Positions 31,388 to 40,320 of a stretch of DNA of 64,000 nucleotides are shown in pieces (positions within the stretch are counted from its first letter, which is position 1; each line of letters begins with the position of its first letter). The stretch lies in NCBI RefSeq assembly GCF_900100605.1, contig NZ_FNCN01000019.1, positions 53,769 through 117,768 of the forward strand. The letters run 5' to 3'. The position numbers and the translations under genes are program-made. Origin of the DNA: Sinosporangium album. GTDB lineage: Bacteria > Actinomycetota > Actinomycetes > Streptosporangiales > Streptosporangiaceae. The notes beneath the pieces were generated by a model, which was given only the letters and a program-made list of their open reading frames with translations, ran no database searches and had not been told where the DNA came from.

Positions 31388-31855
31388 TCAGCGCGGCAGC
31401 GGCGTGAACCGCGCGCCGGCGTCCACGGCGGCCACCCCGACCAGGTTGAGCGCGAGCTCGAACCACACGGTGTTGGCGCCGTCCTCCCTGCTCAGCCCCC
31501 ACCGGTCGGCCAGGGTGTCGACCAGCGGCAGCCCCCGCCCTCCCTGGTCGGTCAGACCCGGCCGGCAGGCGCAGGGCGGCGTGGCGGAACCCTCATCGCT
31601 GACGACGATCCGCACCCGGTCCGGCATCGTGGTCACGGTCAGAGTGAAAGCCCCGCCCTCCCCCGACTGGGAATGCAGGACGGCGTTCGTGGCCAGCTCG
31701 CTCGTGAGCAGCACTCCGTCGTCGTGCAGGGGATGGTCCCGTCCCAGCGCCGCCGTCACGAGCCGCCTGGCCCGTTGAACCTGCTCAGGCACCCCGGGTA
31801 AACGGATCACCCAGTCTTGCGCCCCCTCCGCTTCGCCGTACTCCGACATGTCCAT
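31388..31855 (-). CDS. RsbW-like ATP-binding protein (serine kinase / anti-sigma type)
   Basis: A 155-residue HATPase_c_2 protein. The N box is LLTSELATNAVLHS and the G1 box IVVSDEGSATPP, followed by GGRGLPLVDTLADRWG. These single-domain proteins phosphorylate anti-sigma-factor antagonists or bind sigma factors; streptomycete genomes carry dozens. ATG 31855 follows GGAGGTGCC. No partner antagonist gene lies next to it, so its target is unknown. Confidence 0.88.
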   Translation of the reverse strand: MDMSEYGEAEGAQDWVIRLPGVPEQVQRARRLVTAALGRDHPLHDDGVLLTSELATNAVLHSQSGEGGAFTLTVTTMPDRVRIVVSDEGSATPPCACRPGLTDQGGRGLPLVDTLADRWGLSREDGANTVWFELALNLVGVAAVDAGARFTPLPR

Positions 31856-32068
31856 GGCACCTCCGGCAGGCTGCTCCCCGTTCCATTCGCACAGATAAGG
31901 ACGCCGGAACAGCCCATCGAGATGTCGCCAAAAGGTATGAATGCGATTCCGTTGGGGCACCCCAGGTCGGCGGCGGCGTAGCCCGGGTGCTCGTTCGGTC
32001 GGCGTGCAGCGCTAATCTGCGACGTGTCGGGTTGGCCAGGAACGTCGATGCCTCGGGGGTGACTGGGC

Positions 32069-32542
32069 GTGAACAGACTGGAGCCCCAGTGGATGCTGCC
32101 GTACGACCGGCCGGGGGCGGCGGTCGTGACGGGGGTGTTCGACATCCTGCACGTGGGGCACGTCAGGTTCCTCCGCGGGGTCCGCGAGCGGGGGCTGCCG
32201 CTGGTCATCGGGGTGGAGGACGACCCACGCGTGCGCGCCTGGAAGGGCCCGACCCGTCCCCTGCACAGCGCCGACGAGCGGGCCGAGGTGCTGGCGGCGC
32301 TGCGGTTCGTCGACGGTGTGTTCATCGTCACCGGTCCGCCCGAGCTGAACCTCCCCGACGACTACGTGACCCTGCTGGCCCCGCTGCGTCCGGGAGCGCT
32401 CGCCCACACCGTCGGCGACCCCCACGCCGCGGGCCGCGCCGCCGCCGCCCGCATCCTCGGCGCCGCCTCCTGGGAGCTCGCCGCCGTGCCGGGGCGGTCG
32501 ACGACCCGCATCGTGGAGTCGGTCACAGGTCTCCAACTCTGA
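32069..32542 (+). CDS. Cytidylyltransferase-like nucleotidyltransferase
   Basis: A 157-residue protein with the nucleotidyltransferase signature GVFDILHVGHVRFLRGVRERG (HxGH) and the later RTT-like STTRIVES. It resembles the RfaE C-terminal / glycerol-3-phosphate cytidylyltransferase group, which activates a phosphorylated sugar or alcohol with CTP or ATP. Start is GTG 32069. Neighbours do not suggest a pathway. Confidence 0.82.
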   Translation: MNRLEPQWMLPYDRPGAAVVTGVFDILHVGHVRFLRGVRERGLPLVIGVEDDPRVRAWKGPTRPLHSADERAEVLAALRFVDGVFIVTGPPELNLPDDYVTLLAPLRPGALAHTVGDPHAAGRAAAARILGAASWELAAVPGRSTTRIVESVTGLQL

Positions 32543-32693
32543 TCGCCAACCCTGATCTCCGACTCTGGCGGCTGCTGCGTTTCCGCCGCCGTATCCCCTG
32601 ATCAGCCCCACTGTCCGGTACGGCGGAGCCCCGATTCCCGTTGATTCGCGGAGATCATATGCTGCGCCCTCCGGCTTCACTACTCTGGCGTCC

Positions 32694-33665
32694 ATGCCCC
32701 GCACACGGCTGTACCGCGACGGTGTTCTGATCTCCGAGGGCTTCCCGGTGGCCGACGTCTCCGACCACCTCGGCGACACCGGATGCGTCGTCTGGTTCGA
32801 CCTCTGCTCCCCCACCCCGGCCGACCTCGGCGTCATCAGCGAGGAGCTGGGCCTGCACCATCTGGCCGTGGAGGATGTCCTCTACGACCACCAACGCCCC
32901 AAACTGGACACCTACGACAGCCATCTGTTCGCGACCGTCTACAACGTGGAGTTCGACAAGGAGTCCGGCGGCCTGCGCTCCACGGAGATCAACGTCTTCA
33001 TCACCAAGAACGCGCTGGTCACAGTGCGCGAGAACGACCACTTCGACATCGACGAGCTGGTCCGGCGCTGGGACTCCTCGCGCGACCTCGCCAAGCACGG
33101 CGTCGTCTTCCTGCTGCACGGCCTGCTGGACTACGTGGTGGACGGCCACTTCGACGTCGTCCAGGCGTTGGACGAGCAGATCGAGGGCCTGGAGGACCAG
33201 CTCTTCGACGGCCTGCCGGGCAACCGGGCGCTGCAGCGCCGGATGTTCGAGCTGCGCAAGACCATGGTGCAGTTCCGCCGGTACGCCCTGCCGATGCGGG
33301 AAGTGGTCGGCAGCCTGCTCCGGCGGGACGTCGAGGTCGTCGATCCCGGCATGACGCCGTACTACCAGGACGTCTACGACCACGTGCTGCGGGTGACCGA
33401 GTGGACGGACTCCCTGCGCGACCTCGTCGGCAACATCAGGGAGACGCATCTCACGCTGCAGGGGTACAAGCTCAACGAGATCATGAAGAAGATCACGGCC
33501 TGGGCGGCGATCATCGCCGTACCGACGATGATCACCGGCTTCTACGGCCAGAACGTGCCCTACCCGGGCTTCGGCCAGCCCATCGGCTTCTGGATCTCGG
33601 CGGCCACCATGGCCACGGCGTCCTTCGTGCTCTTCGCCGTGTTCAAGAGGAAGGACTGGATCTAG
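32694..33665 (+). CDS. CorA family Mg2+/Co2+ channel-like protein
   Basis: A 323-residue CorA-like protein: a large cytoplasmic alpha/beta domain, a long stalk helix and two C-terminal membrane helices ending in the basic KRKDWI. The pore signature that is usually GMN reads YGQNVPYP here (GQN). Related actinobacterial proteins also carry this variant as far as I recall. Mg2+ transport is likely but selectivity may differ. ATG 32694; a Gln/Pro-codon repeat follows the stop. Confidence 0.87.
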   Translation: MPRTRLYRDGVLISEGFPVADVSDHLGDTGCVVWFDLCSPTPADLGVISEELGLHHLAVEDVLYDHQRPKLDTYDSHLFATVYNVEFDKESGGLRSTEINVFITKNALVTVRENDHFDIDELVRRWDSSRDLAKHGVVFLLHGLLDYVVDGHFDVVQALDEQIEGLEDQLFDGLPGNRALQRRMFELRKTMVQFRRYALPMREVVGSLLRRDVEVVDPGMTPYYQDVYDHVLRVTEWTDSLRDLVGNIRETHLTLQGYKLNEIMKKITAWAAIIAVPTMITGFYGQNVPYPGFGQPIGFWISAATMATASFVLFAVFKRKDWI

Positions 33666-33772
33666 AGAGCCGACCGTGCCGCAGCCGCCGCAGCCGCCAC
33701 AACCGCCGCGGACCGACATCGGGCCTGTCCCGCCGCAGCGGGCTCCTGCCGTACGCGGTGCGCGGGGGGCGG

Positions 33773-35269
33773 TCACGGGGAGCAGGTGCGTGTCTCCGGC
33801 GGGCGGCCGTCGACGAGGTAGGCCGTGGCGGCGGCGTCGGCACACGGGATGCCGCCGCCGACGACCTGGGCACCTGTCTTCTTCACGATGAGCAGCGACG
33901 CGTTGAACCGCCTGGCGACCGCTTCGGCACCCGGCACCGGGGCATACCTGTCCATCTCCCCGTTGACGATGAGCGGCCGCACATGCCCGGCTCCACGCAG
34001 CGCCCCCAGCGGAGGGCTCGGCCGCGGCCAGGCACCGCATGTGACGAACTGCGAGGCCACCCCGGGCGTCTGAGGAAGCTCATCGCCGGAGGTCCGGTAG
34101 TCGTTGAGCACCCGCTCCACGGTCGCGCCCCAGGCGAAGTCCGCGCAGTAGACGCCGAGCAGCAGCGCGGTGCTCTCCGGCGAGGAGGTCGCGCTGCCGA
34201 TGTCGGCCGGGATCCCGATCGCCGCCAGCCGCCGCAGCGCCTCCGGCCTGCCCACGCGCGCCTCGGAGACCGCGAACGAGAAACGCGACCAGTTCGCCGG
34301 GTCCAGGGAGACGGCCCAGGCGGCCTCAAGAAGGGTGCGGTAGGCGGGTTCCTCACCGGGAGCGGGGACACGCTCGATCTGGGCCACGGCCTTGGCCTCA
34401 CCGATGGGGTCCTTGCTGGTGTAGCACTCCTGGGGATGCGTCTCGCACCACGGGGCGAAGCCCGCCAGGCTATGCCGCAGGTTCGATGTGATGACGTCGT
34501 TGAGGACGTCCCCGGTCGGCGCGTGCGTGGGCTGCGCGCGGGAGGAGAGCGTGTAGTCGACACCGGGGGTCGCGGTATCGACGGCCCCCGTGAGCAGGGC
34601 CGCTCGCACGCGGTTGGGATATGTCGCGATATATGCCTGGCCGATGATCGATCCGTATGAATGCATCCACAGCGTGACCTTCTCCTCGCCGAGCAGTCTG
34701 CGGATCTCGTCGACGTCGCGGGCCGTGGGCAGGCTGCCGAGTTCACCCGCCAGAGAGCCGATCTTCTGCCGACACTCCGAAACGTAGGTGCGGGCCGCGA
34801 TGTCCAGCGCGGCGACATCGGGGGCATGCGTCAGGCTGGGCAGCTTCGCGAGCTCGGCGACCGCCCCGCCGGGCCTGCCGCAGTCGACCCGGTTGCTCTG
34901 CCCCACGCCGCGGGGGTCGAAGCCGACAATGTCGAACCGCGCCGCGATCTCCGGCGGCCACAGCGCGATGGGCGCATAGAGCCCCTGCGTCTCCGGCCCT
35001 CCCGGGTTGTAGATCAGCACGCCGATCCTGTTGTCGTGATCCGCCGCCGGGACGCGGGACACGGCCATGTCGATGCGCGGTCCCCGCGGGAACCGCCAGT
35101 CGACCGGCACGCTCACGGTGGCGCACTCCCGCACCGGCTGCCCCGTCACGCGGCACGGTGTCCACGTGAGACTTTCCGGCGCCTGCCGCGGCGGCGTCGC
35201 CCGTCCGCACGCGAACGCGCCGAGGAGCGCCGCGAGCGCAAGGCCCACACGCCAGTACGGCACAGCCAT
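33773..35269 (-). CDS. Exported alpha/beta hydrolase, tripeptidyl-aminopeptidase-like, probably degenerate active site
   Basis: A 498-residue protein with an N-terminal signal (MAVPYWRVGLALAALLGAFA). The fold is that of actinomycete tripeptidyl aminopeptidases: oxyanion NPGGPETQG, VGFDPRGVGQSNRVDC, nucleophile elbow LWMHSYGSIIGQAY, and Asp in VNGEMDRYAPVPGAE. The C-terminal segment where relatives have GHG with the catalytic His reads KTGAQVVGGGIPCADAAATAYL, with no His. The protein may be inactive or use another residue. ATG 35269. Single gene, divergent from the molybdate genes. Confidence 0.82.
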   Translation of the reverse strand: MAVPYWRVGLALAALLGAFACGRATPPRQAPESLTWTPCRVTGQPVRECATVSVPVDWRFPRGPRIDMAVSRVPAADHDNRIGVLIYNPGGPETQGLYAPIALWPPEIAARFDIVGFDPRGVGQSNRVDCGRPGGAVAELAKLPSLTHAPDVAALDIAARTYVSECRQKIGSLAGELGSLPTARDVDEIRRLLGEEKVTLWMHSYGSIIGQAYIATYPNRVRAALLTGAVDTATPGVDYTLSSRAQPTHAPTGDVLNDVITSNLRHSLAGFAPWCETHPQECYTSKDPIGEAKAVAQIERVPAPGEEPAYRTLLEAAWAVSLDPANWSRFSFAVSEARVGRPEALRRLAAIGIPADIGSATSSPESTALLLGVYCADFAWGATVERVLNDYRTSGDELPQTPGVASQFVTCGAWPRPSPPLGALRGAGHVRPLIVNGEMDRYAPVPGAEAVARRFNASLLIVKKTGAQVVGGGIPCADAAATAYLVDGRPPETRTCSP

Positions 35270-35593
35270 CGGCGACCCCCCGGAAATCGCACACACTCCG
35301 TCCCCATGCGCGTCCGGCCGCCGGCCGTACGAGCGCCTGCCCCCTCCGAGCGCCCCTGCCCGCATGGGCCGGCATCAACTCAGGCCGACCCCCACCGCCG
35401 GTTTCCCCGAAGCCCTCGCTCCCCCGGTGGCACGCGCTCCCTCACTCTCCTACCCATAGCTCTTCCCGTTGACCGCCCGGAACGGACCGTCCCACAAGAG
35501 CCGCATATACCAGGAATAGCGGGATAGTTTCGTGGCTTCTGCAAGGGCAATCCCGTGAAGCACCCGGATTTTGCGAGAGTAAAGTGATATCTC
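35270..35593. other. 324-bp divergent intergenic region upstream of the molybdate regulator
   Basis: No gene seen. Just before the regulator start, a weak dyad CGAGA-N11-TCTCG spans about 35575-35595 and contains a -10-like TAAAGT, 8 bp from the GTG. No ribosome-binding site is present there, so the regulator transcript may be leaderless and self-regulated through the dyad. The rest shows no recognisable signal. Confidence 0.4.
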
Positions 35594-36004
35594 GTGACGA
35601 CGTTTGGGATCAGTGAAGCCGCCGCGTTGCTCGGTGTCAGCGCCGACACCGTTCGCCGATGGGTGGACGCGGGCCGGCTCCCGGCCACGCGAGACGAACA
35701 CGGCCACCGCAGGGTGTCCGGACCCGACCTCGCCGCCTTCGCCAGAGCCCAGGCCTCCGGCGACAACGGCACCGGGCAGTCTTCGGCACGCAACCGCTTC
35801 CGAGGCATCGTGACGGATGTGATTAAAGATGCCGTCATGGCCCAGGTGGAGATCGCGGCTGGACCGTTCCGCGTCGTGTCCCTCATGAGCCGGCAGGCAG
35901 CCGACGAACTCGGCCTCGCACCCGGCGTGGTCGCGACAGCGGTGATCAAGTCGACCAACGTCGTCGTGGAGATACCAGATCCCACCCGGGCCTCCGGCCA
36001 GTAA
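35594..36004 (+). CDS. Molybdate-responsive regulator: helix-turn-helix plus TOBE domain
   Basis: A 136-residue fusion of an excisionase/MerR-type helix-turn-helix (1-50; GISEAAALLGVSADTVRRWVDAGRLP) with one molybdopterin/oxyanion-binding TOBE domain (about 68-130; ARNRFRGIVTDVIKDAVMAQVEI). It replaces ModE, which pairs a different helix-turn-helix with two TOBE repeats. It ends 10 bp before modA and probably represses the operon when molybdate is bound. Start GTG 35594. Confidence 0.85.
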   Translation: MTTFGISEAAALLGVSADTVRRWVDAGRLPATRDEHGHRRVSGPDLAAFARAQASGDNGTGQSSARNRFRGIVTDVIKDAVMAQVEIAAGPFRVVSLMSRQAADELGLAPGVVATAVIKSTNVVVEIPDPTRASGQ

Positions 36005-36014
36005 GGAGTTTTCC

Positions 36015-36800
36015 GTGCTCAGGCTCCTCCCCCGACGCGCTGCCGCCGCCATGGCGATCGCCGCCCTGACCGTGACCACGGCGGCCTGCGGAGGCTCCTC
36101 CCCCGACGCCTCTCCCTCCGCGGCGTCCACCAAGACCGTGACGGTCTTCGCCGCGGCCTCCCTCACCGGCACCTTCACCGAGATCGGCAAGGCATTCGAA
36201 GCAGGCAATCCAGGCACTGCCGTACGTTTCAACTTCGGCTCCAGTGCCACCCTCGCCCAGCAGATCGTCCAGGGAGCGCCCGCGGATGTGTTCGCAGCCG
36301 CGAGCCCCGCCACGATGAAGACCGTCACCGACGCCTCGCTGGCCGCCGCGCCCACGACGTTCACCCGCAACAAGCTGGAGATCGCCGTGCCGTCGGACAA
36401 CCCCGCCAAGGTCAACGGCCTCGCCGACCTGGCGAAACCCGAGGTCAAGGTCGCGCTCTGCGCCGAGCAGGTGCCGTGCGGCGCCGCCGCCGTCAAGGCT
36501 CTGGAGGCCGCAGGGGTCAAGATCACCCCCGTCACTCTGGAGCAGGACGTCAAGGCCACCCTGACCAAGGTCGAACTCGGCGAAGTGGACGCGGCCCTCG
36601 TCTACCGCACCGACGTGATCGCCTCGGGCGGCAAGGTCAAGGGCATCCCCTTCCCCGAGGCCGACAAGGTCATCAACGACTATCCGATCGCGGCCTTGAC
36701 CAAGGCCCCGAGCGGCGACCTCGCCCAGCGGTTCGTCGACCTCGTCGTGTCCAAGCAGGGCACCGACGTGCTCACCAAGGCCGGGTTCGAGGCCCCCTGA
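36015..36800 (+). CDS. modA: Molybdate ABC transporter substrate-binding lipoprotein
   Basis: A 261-residue periplasmic-binding protein anchored as a lipoprotein (TVTTAAC, Cys at residue 25). It opens with TVFAAASLTGTFTEIGKAFE, the oxyanion-binding pattern of ModA, and has FNFGSSATLAQQI and DAALVYRTDV later. GTG 36015 follows AAGGAG. First transporter gene, 4 bp before modB. Confidence 0.94.
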   Translation: MLRLLPRRAAAAMAIAALTVTTAACGGSSPDASPSAASTKTVTVFAAASLTGTFTEIGKAFEAGNPGTAVRFNFGSSATLAQQIVQGAPADVFAAASPATMKTVTDASLAAAPTTFTRNKLEIAVPSDNPAKVNGLADLAKPEVKVALCAEQVPCGAAAVKALEAAGVKITPVTLEQDVKATLTKVELGEVDAALVYRTDVIASGGKVKGIPFPEADKVINDYPIAALTKAPSGDLAQRFVDLVVSKQGTDVLTKAGFEAP

Positions 36801-36804
36801 TCGC

Positions 36805-37629
36805 ATGACGCCATCCGCGACGTTCCATCGTTCCCGGCCTCGCCCCGCGGTGGGCCGGGCGCCTTGGGCACTCGTGATCCCCGCGGCGCTCGGTCTGGCC
36901 TTCCTCGTGCTCCCCCTGGCCGGGCTGCTGGTGCGGGCCCCGTGGTCGACCCTGCCGAGCAGGCTGGCCGAGCCCCACGTCCTCGAAGCGCTCAGGCTGT
37001 CCCTCGTCACCGCCACCATCGCCACGGCCATCTGCATCCTGCTGGGCGTCCCGCTCGCGTGGGTGCTCGCCCGCACCTCCTTCCCCGGGCGCCGCGTCGT
37101 CAGGGCGCTCGTCACCGTGCCCCTGGTGCTCCCGCCCGTCGTCGGCGGCGTCGCCCTGCTCCTCGTGCTCGGCCGCCGCGGCCTCGTCGGCCAGTGGCTG
37201 GACTCGACCTTCGGAATCACCCTGCCCTTCACCACGGCGGGCGTCGTCGTGGCCGAGGCGTTCGTGGCGATGCCGTTCCTCGTCATCAGCGTCGAGGGCG
37301 CGCTGCGCGCCGCGGACCCCCGCTACGACGAGGCGGCGGCCACGCTCGGCGCGGGGCGCTGGACCGTGTTCCGCAGGGTCACGCTGCCGCTCGTCGCCCC
37401 CGGCATCGCGGCGGGCGCCGTGCTCTGCTGGGCACGCGCCCTCGGCGAGTTCGGCGCGACCATCACCTTCGCCGGTAACTTCCCGGGCCAGACCCAGACC
37501 ATGCCGCTCGCCGTCTACCTCGCCCTGGAAACCGAGCCCGAGGCGGCCATCGTCCTCAGCCTCGTGCTGCTCGCCGTGTCAGTGATCATCCTCGCCTCCC
37601 TTCGCGACAGGTGGGTGAACTCCCCGTGA
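36805..37629 (+). CDS. modB: Molybdate ABC transporter permease
   Basis: A 274-residue permease with about five to six membrane helices. The EAA loop DEAAATLGAGRWTVFRRVTLPLVAPGI, which contacts the ATPase, is clear, and so is LGEFGATITFAGNFPGQTQTMPLAVY, typical of ModB. It overlaps modC by 4 nt (GTGA). Confidence 0.94.
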   Translation: MTPSATFHRSRPRPAVGRAPWALVIPAALGLAFLVLPLAGLLVRAPWSTLPSRLAEPHVLEALRLSLVTATIATAICILLGVPLAWVLARTSFPGRRVVRALVTVPLVLPPVVGGVALLLVLGRRGLVGQWLDSTFGITLPFTTAGVVVAEAFVAMPFLVISVEGALRAADPRYDEAAATLGAGRWTVFRRVTLPLVAPGIAAGAVLCWARALGEFGATITFAGNFPGQTQTMPLAVYLALETEPEAAIVLSLVLLAVSVIILASLRDRWVNSP

Positions 37630-38696
37630 TCGACAAGGCAGGTGACCCGCTCGTGACCGACAGAACCGGCCTGAACGCCCACCTGGTCGTCGAACGCCCC
37701 GCTTTCCGGCTCGACCTCACCGTGGAGGTCGCGGATGGCGAGGTCGTGGCCCTGCTCGGCCCGAACGGCGCCGGCAAGACCACCGCCCTGCGCGCCCTGG
37801 CCGGGCTCACCGGCCTGACCGGGGGCGGCATCCTCCTCGGCGGGCGCGACCTCACCAGGGTTCCCGTCGAGCGCCGCGCGATCGGCATGGTCTTCCAGGA
37901 CTACCTCCTCTTCCCTCACATGTCCGCCCTGGACAACGTCGCGTTCGGCCCCCGCTGCCAGGGCGCCTCGAAGGCGCAGGCACGCCGTACGGCACGGGCC
38001 TGGCTCGATCGCGTCGGCCTCGGCGAACACGCCGACGCACCACCGGGGCGCCTGTCCGGAGGACAGGCGCAGCGGGTCGCCCTCGCCCGTGCCCTGGCCG
38101 TCGAGCCGAGACTGCTCCTGCTCGACGAGCCCCTCGCCGCGCTCGACGCGCACACCCGTCTGACCGTCCGCGCCGAACTCCGGCGCCATCTGGCCGAGTT
38201 CGCCGGGGCCACCGTCATCGTCACCCACGACCCCCTCGACGCCATGGTGCTGGCGGACCGGCTCGTCGTCATCGAGGCCGGGTCCGTCGTGCAGTCGGGC
38301 ACGGCGGCCGAGGTGGCCCGCCGTCCACGCACGGACTACGTCGCCAGGCTGGTCGGACTCAACCTCTACAGAGGTGAGGCGAGCGGCCATGCCGTGCAGG
38401 TCGGCGACATCGTGTTCAACGTCTCCGAACACCTCGCGGGGCCGGTCTTCGTCGCCTTTCCACCGACCGCGGTCTCCCTTTTCCGCTCACGGCCGGACGG
38501 AACCCCACGAAACCTGTGGGAAGCCCGCATCGACGGCATCGAACGGCACGGCGACAATGCCCGTGTCCATCTCGACGGCCCGATCCCGGCCTCCGCCGAC
38601 ATCACCCAAGCCGCTCTCGCCGAGTTGGACCTGCAGCCCGGCCGCCGGATCTGGGCGTCCGTGAAGGCCACCGAAACCCACGCGTATCCGGCTTAA
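37626..38696 (+). CDS. modC: Molybdate ABC transporter ATPase with TOBE domain
   Basis: A 356-residue ATPase: Walker A GPNGAGKTT, Q-loop VFQDYLLFPHMS, signature LSGGQAQRVALARAL, Walker B LLLLDEPLAALD and switch His VTHDPLDAM. The C-terminal 95 residues form a TOBE domain (RIDGIERHGDNARVHLD). GTG 37626 overlaps the modB stop; GTG 37653 with AGGTGA upstream is an alternative. End of the molybdate operon. Confidence 0.94.
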   Translation: MIDKAGDPLVTDRTGLNAHLVVERPAFRLDLTVEVADGEVVALLGPNGAGKTTALRALAGLTGLTGGGILLGGRDLTRVPVERRAIGMVFQDYLLFPHMSALDNVAFGPRCQGASKAQARRTARAWLDRVGLGEHADAPPGRLSGGQAQRVALARALAVEPRLLLLDEPLAALDAHTRLTVRAELRRHLAEFAGATVIVTHDPLDAMVLADRLVVIEAGSVVQSGTAAEVARRPRTDYVARLVGLNLYRGEASGHAVQVGDIVFNVSEHLAGPVFVAFPPTAVSLFRSRPDGTPRNLWEARIDGIERHGDNARVHLDGPIPASADITQAALAELDLQPGRRIWASVKATETHAYPA

Positions 38697-38822
38697 GGCG
38701 CTCGCAGTCAAGAGAACGTCAGGATTCTCCGTGCGCCCGTGGTGGTCGCGTATCCATACCACCGCACGCTGAGCCCCCTCTCTAGCCTCAAACCAGGAAA
38801 TCTTCCTCGAAGGGGCTGACCT

Positions 38823-39314
38823 GTGAAGCGCACCCGTACGGCGAGCGAACCCCCCTCACTACCGATCCTCGATGAGATCGACCGCCGTATCTTGAGCATC
38901 CTGATGCGCGACGGACGCACCAGGAATTGCGACCTCGCCAAGGATGTGCGGCTCGGCGACAGCGCCGTCGCCGCCAGGATCCGGCGGCTCAGCGACGCGG
39001 GCGTGCTCGCGGCCATTCGCGCTCATCTCAACCCCGCCGCGCTCGGCCGCCCCGTCGAAGCGGTGGTCCGCGTACGGCTCAAGCCCGGCACCGTGAGCGC
39101 CCACTTCGAAGAGCGGCTTCGCACGGTGCCGGCCGTCCTCGACGCCTTGGTGCTCGCCGGAGACGTCGACGCCGAAGTGCGAGTGGCCTGCCGGGACCTC
39201 GCCGACCTTGAGGACACCCTCGCGGCCCTCAGGCGGATAGGAGCCGACCACACCCACACCGACCTGGTGATCAGGAGCGTCGGCGAGCTCGGGGCGACGG
39301 TACTTTCGGATTGA
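38823..39314 (+). CDS. Lrp/AsnC family transcriptional regulator
   Basis: A 163-residue regulator with an AsnC-type helix-turn-helix (about 15-60; IDRRILSILMRDGRTRNCDLAKDVRLGDSAVAARIRRL, read as two adjoining parts) and a RAM ligand-binding domain (about 75-150). Effector unknown. Start GTG 38823. Its last 44 bases overlap the end of the convergent membrane-protein gene. Confidence 0.88.
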   Translation: MKRTRTASEPPSLPILDEIDRRILSILMRDGRTRNCDLAKDVRLGDSAVAARIRRLSDAGVLAAIRAHLNPAALGRPVEAVVRVRLKPGTVSAHFEERLRTVPAVLDALVLAGDVDAEVRVACRDLADLEDTLAALRRIGADHTHTDLVIRSVGELGATVLSD

Positions 39315-39987
39315 CCGCCGAGGCGGGCATATCCCGTGCCCGCCTCAGCGGAGGAACCCTTGACAGCCCCTGCATCCGCACGCGGGCCTCGGCCAGATCG
39401 CTGATCTCCATGCGCATGCCGGAGGTCTGCGTGCCCGAGATCTGCGTGCCCGAGCGTGCCATGTCGCCGGCTTCACCCTTCCTGATGGGTTTTCCTTCAG
39501 TCATGGATCTCGCCGTGCCGGCAGACACGGGACGCCGTGCGGAAGCAGCCGCGCCGTCCACGCCCTGGGCGGGGAGCGTCACGCCGGAAGGCCCCGGCAC
39601 CCCACGCAGCCGATGGGTAGGCCCCTCGCGCGGCCGGAGCATCGCCGCCACGGCCGTTCCGCCCAGGGCCGTGACGACGAAGAGCACCAGGCGCGCCGCG
39701 TCGTCGGTGGACAGGGACAGCTCCCCGGCGTCGTTGACCAGGAACCCCGTGGTGAACATCCACGCGATCACGCCGGTCCCCAGTGAGGCCCCGATCCGCA
39801 CGCCGCTCAGCGCGAAGCCCGCCACGGCCATCGCCATGATGAGCACGCGACCGGCCAGATCCCCCTGGGAGAACACCAGAGAGGCGAGCGCCGTCGCCAT
39901 CACCACGACGGTGAAGCCTGCGGCCAAAGGAAGCCCGACAGGCGTTCCGCTCCCCTGAGGGCGGAACCCTCCGACCATCATCTCCAC
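39271..39987 (-). CDS. Small membrane protein with a DUF4118-like four-helix module
   Basis: A 238-residue protein with four hydrophobic segments (about 18-115), including VIAWMFTTGFLVNDAGELSLSTDDAARLVLF, which resembles the DUF4118 module of KdpD-type sensors but without a kinase domain. The C-terminal half is basic and disordered, with a short repeat SGTQ(I/T)SG. Function unknown. The 3' end overlaps the regulator gene by 44 bp in antisense. Confidence 0.65.
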   Translation of the reverse strand: MEMMVGGFRPQGSGTPVGLPLAAGFTVVVMATALASLVFSQGDLAGRVLIMAMAVAGFALSGVRIGASLGTGVIAWMFTTGFLVNDAGELSLSTDDAARLVLFVVTALGGTAVAAMLRPREGPTHRLRGVPGPSGVTLPAQGVDGAAASARRPVSAGTARSMTEGKPIRKGEAGDMARSGTQISGTQTSGMRMEISDLAEARVRMQGLSRVPPLRRARDMPASAVNPKVPSPRARRRS

Positions 39988-40320
39988 TGCCTTTCCCTAG
40001 AGGATTCGCTGCTTCTCGCCACCTCCCACGCCGCCCATGCCTCATGCATGTCGATCGGGCCGGTCGAGCACGTCGACTTGAGGGCTCGGCCTCGGCACCG
40101 GGATCATTCGCAGGTCACGATGGCGATATAGAGTGAGAAGATTCCTTCTTTTCCATCGAACTACTCAGAAGCACCGGCGGATGCTTCTCTTGCGTGTTCC
40201 TGACACGCTTACCTTGGATATTTACGCAATTGATACACCTGAGAGCACCTACGGCTCCGCCGTCCCGGATCTGTTTTAGACGGTGCCCCGATGTCCTTCC
40301 CACCGACGTTCGTCACCTGA
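39988..40320. other. 333-bp intergenic region with two hairpins
   Basis: No gene supported. AGAAGCA-N8-TGCTTCT (about 40171-40192) and CGTGT-TCCTG-ACACG (about 40194-40208) are adjacent hairpins lying past the end of the SAV_915-like gene and upstream of the membrane-protein gene; they could terminate the former. The region is richer in A+T than average. Confidence 0.45.
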
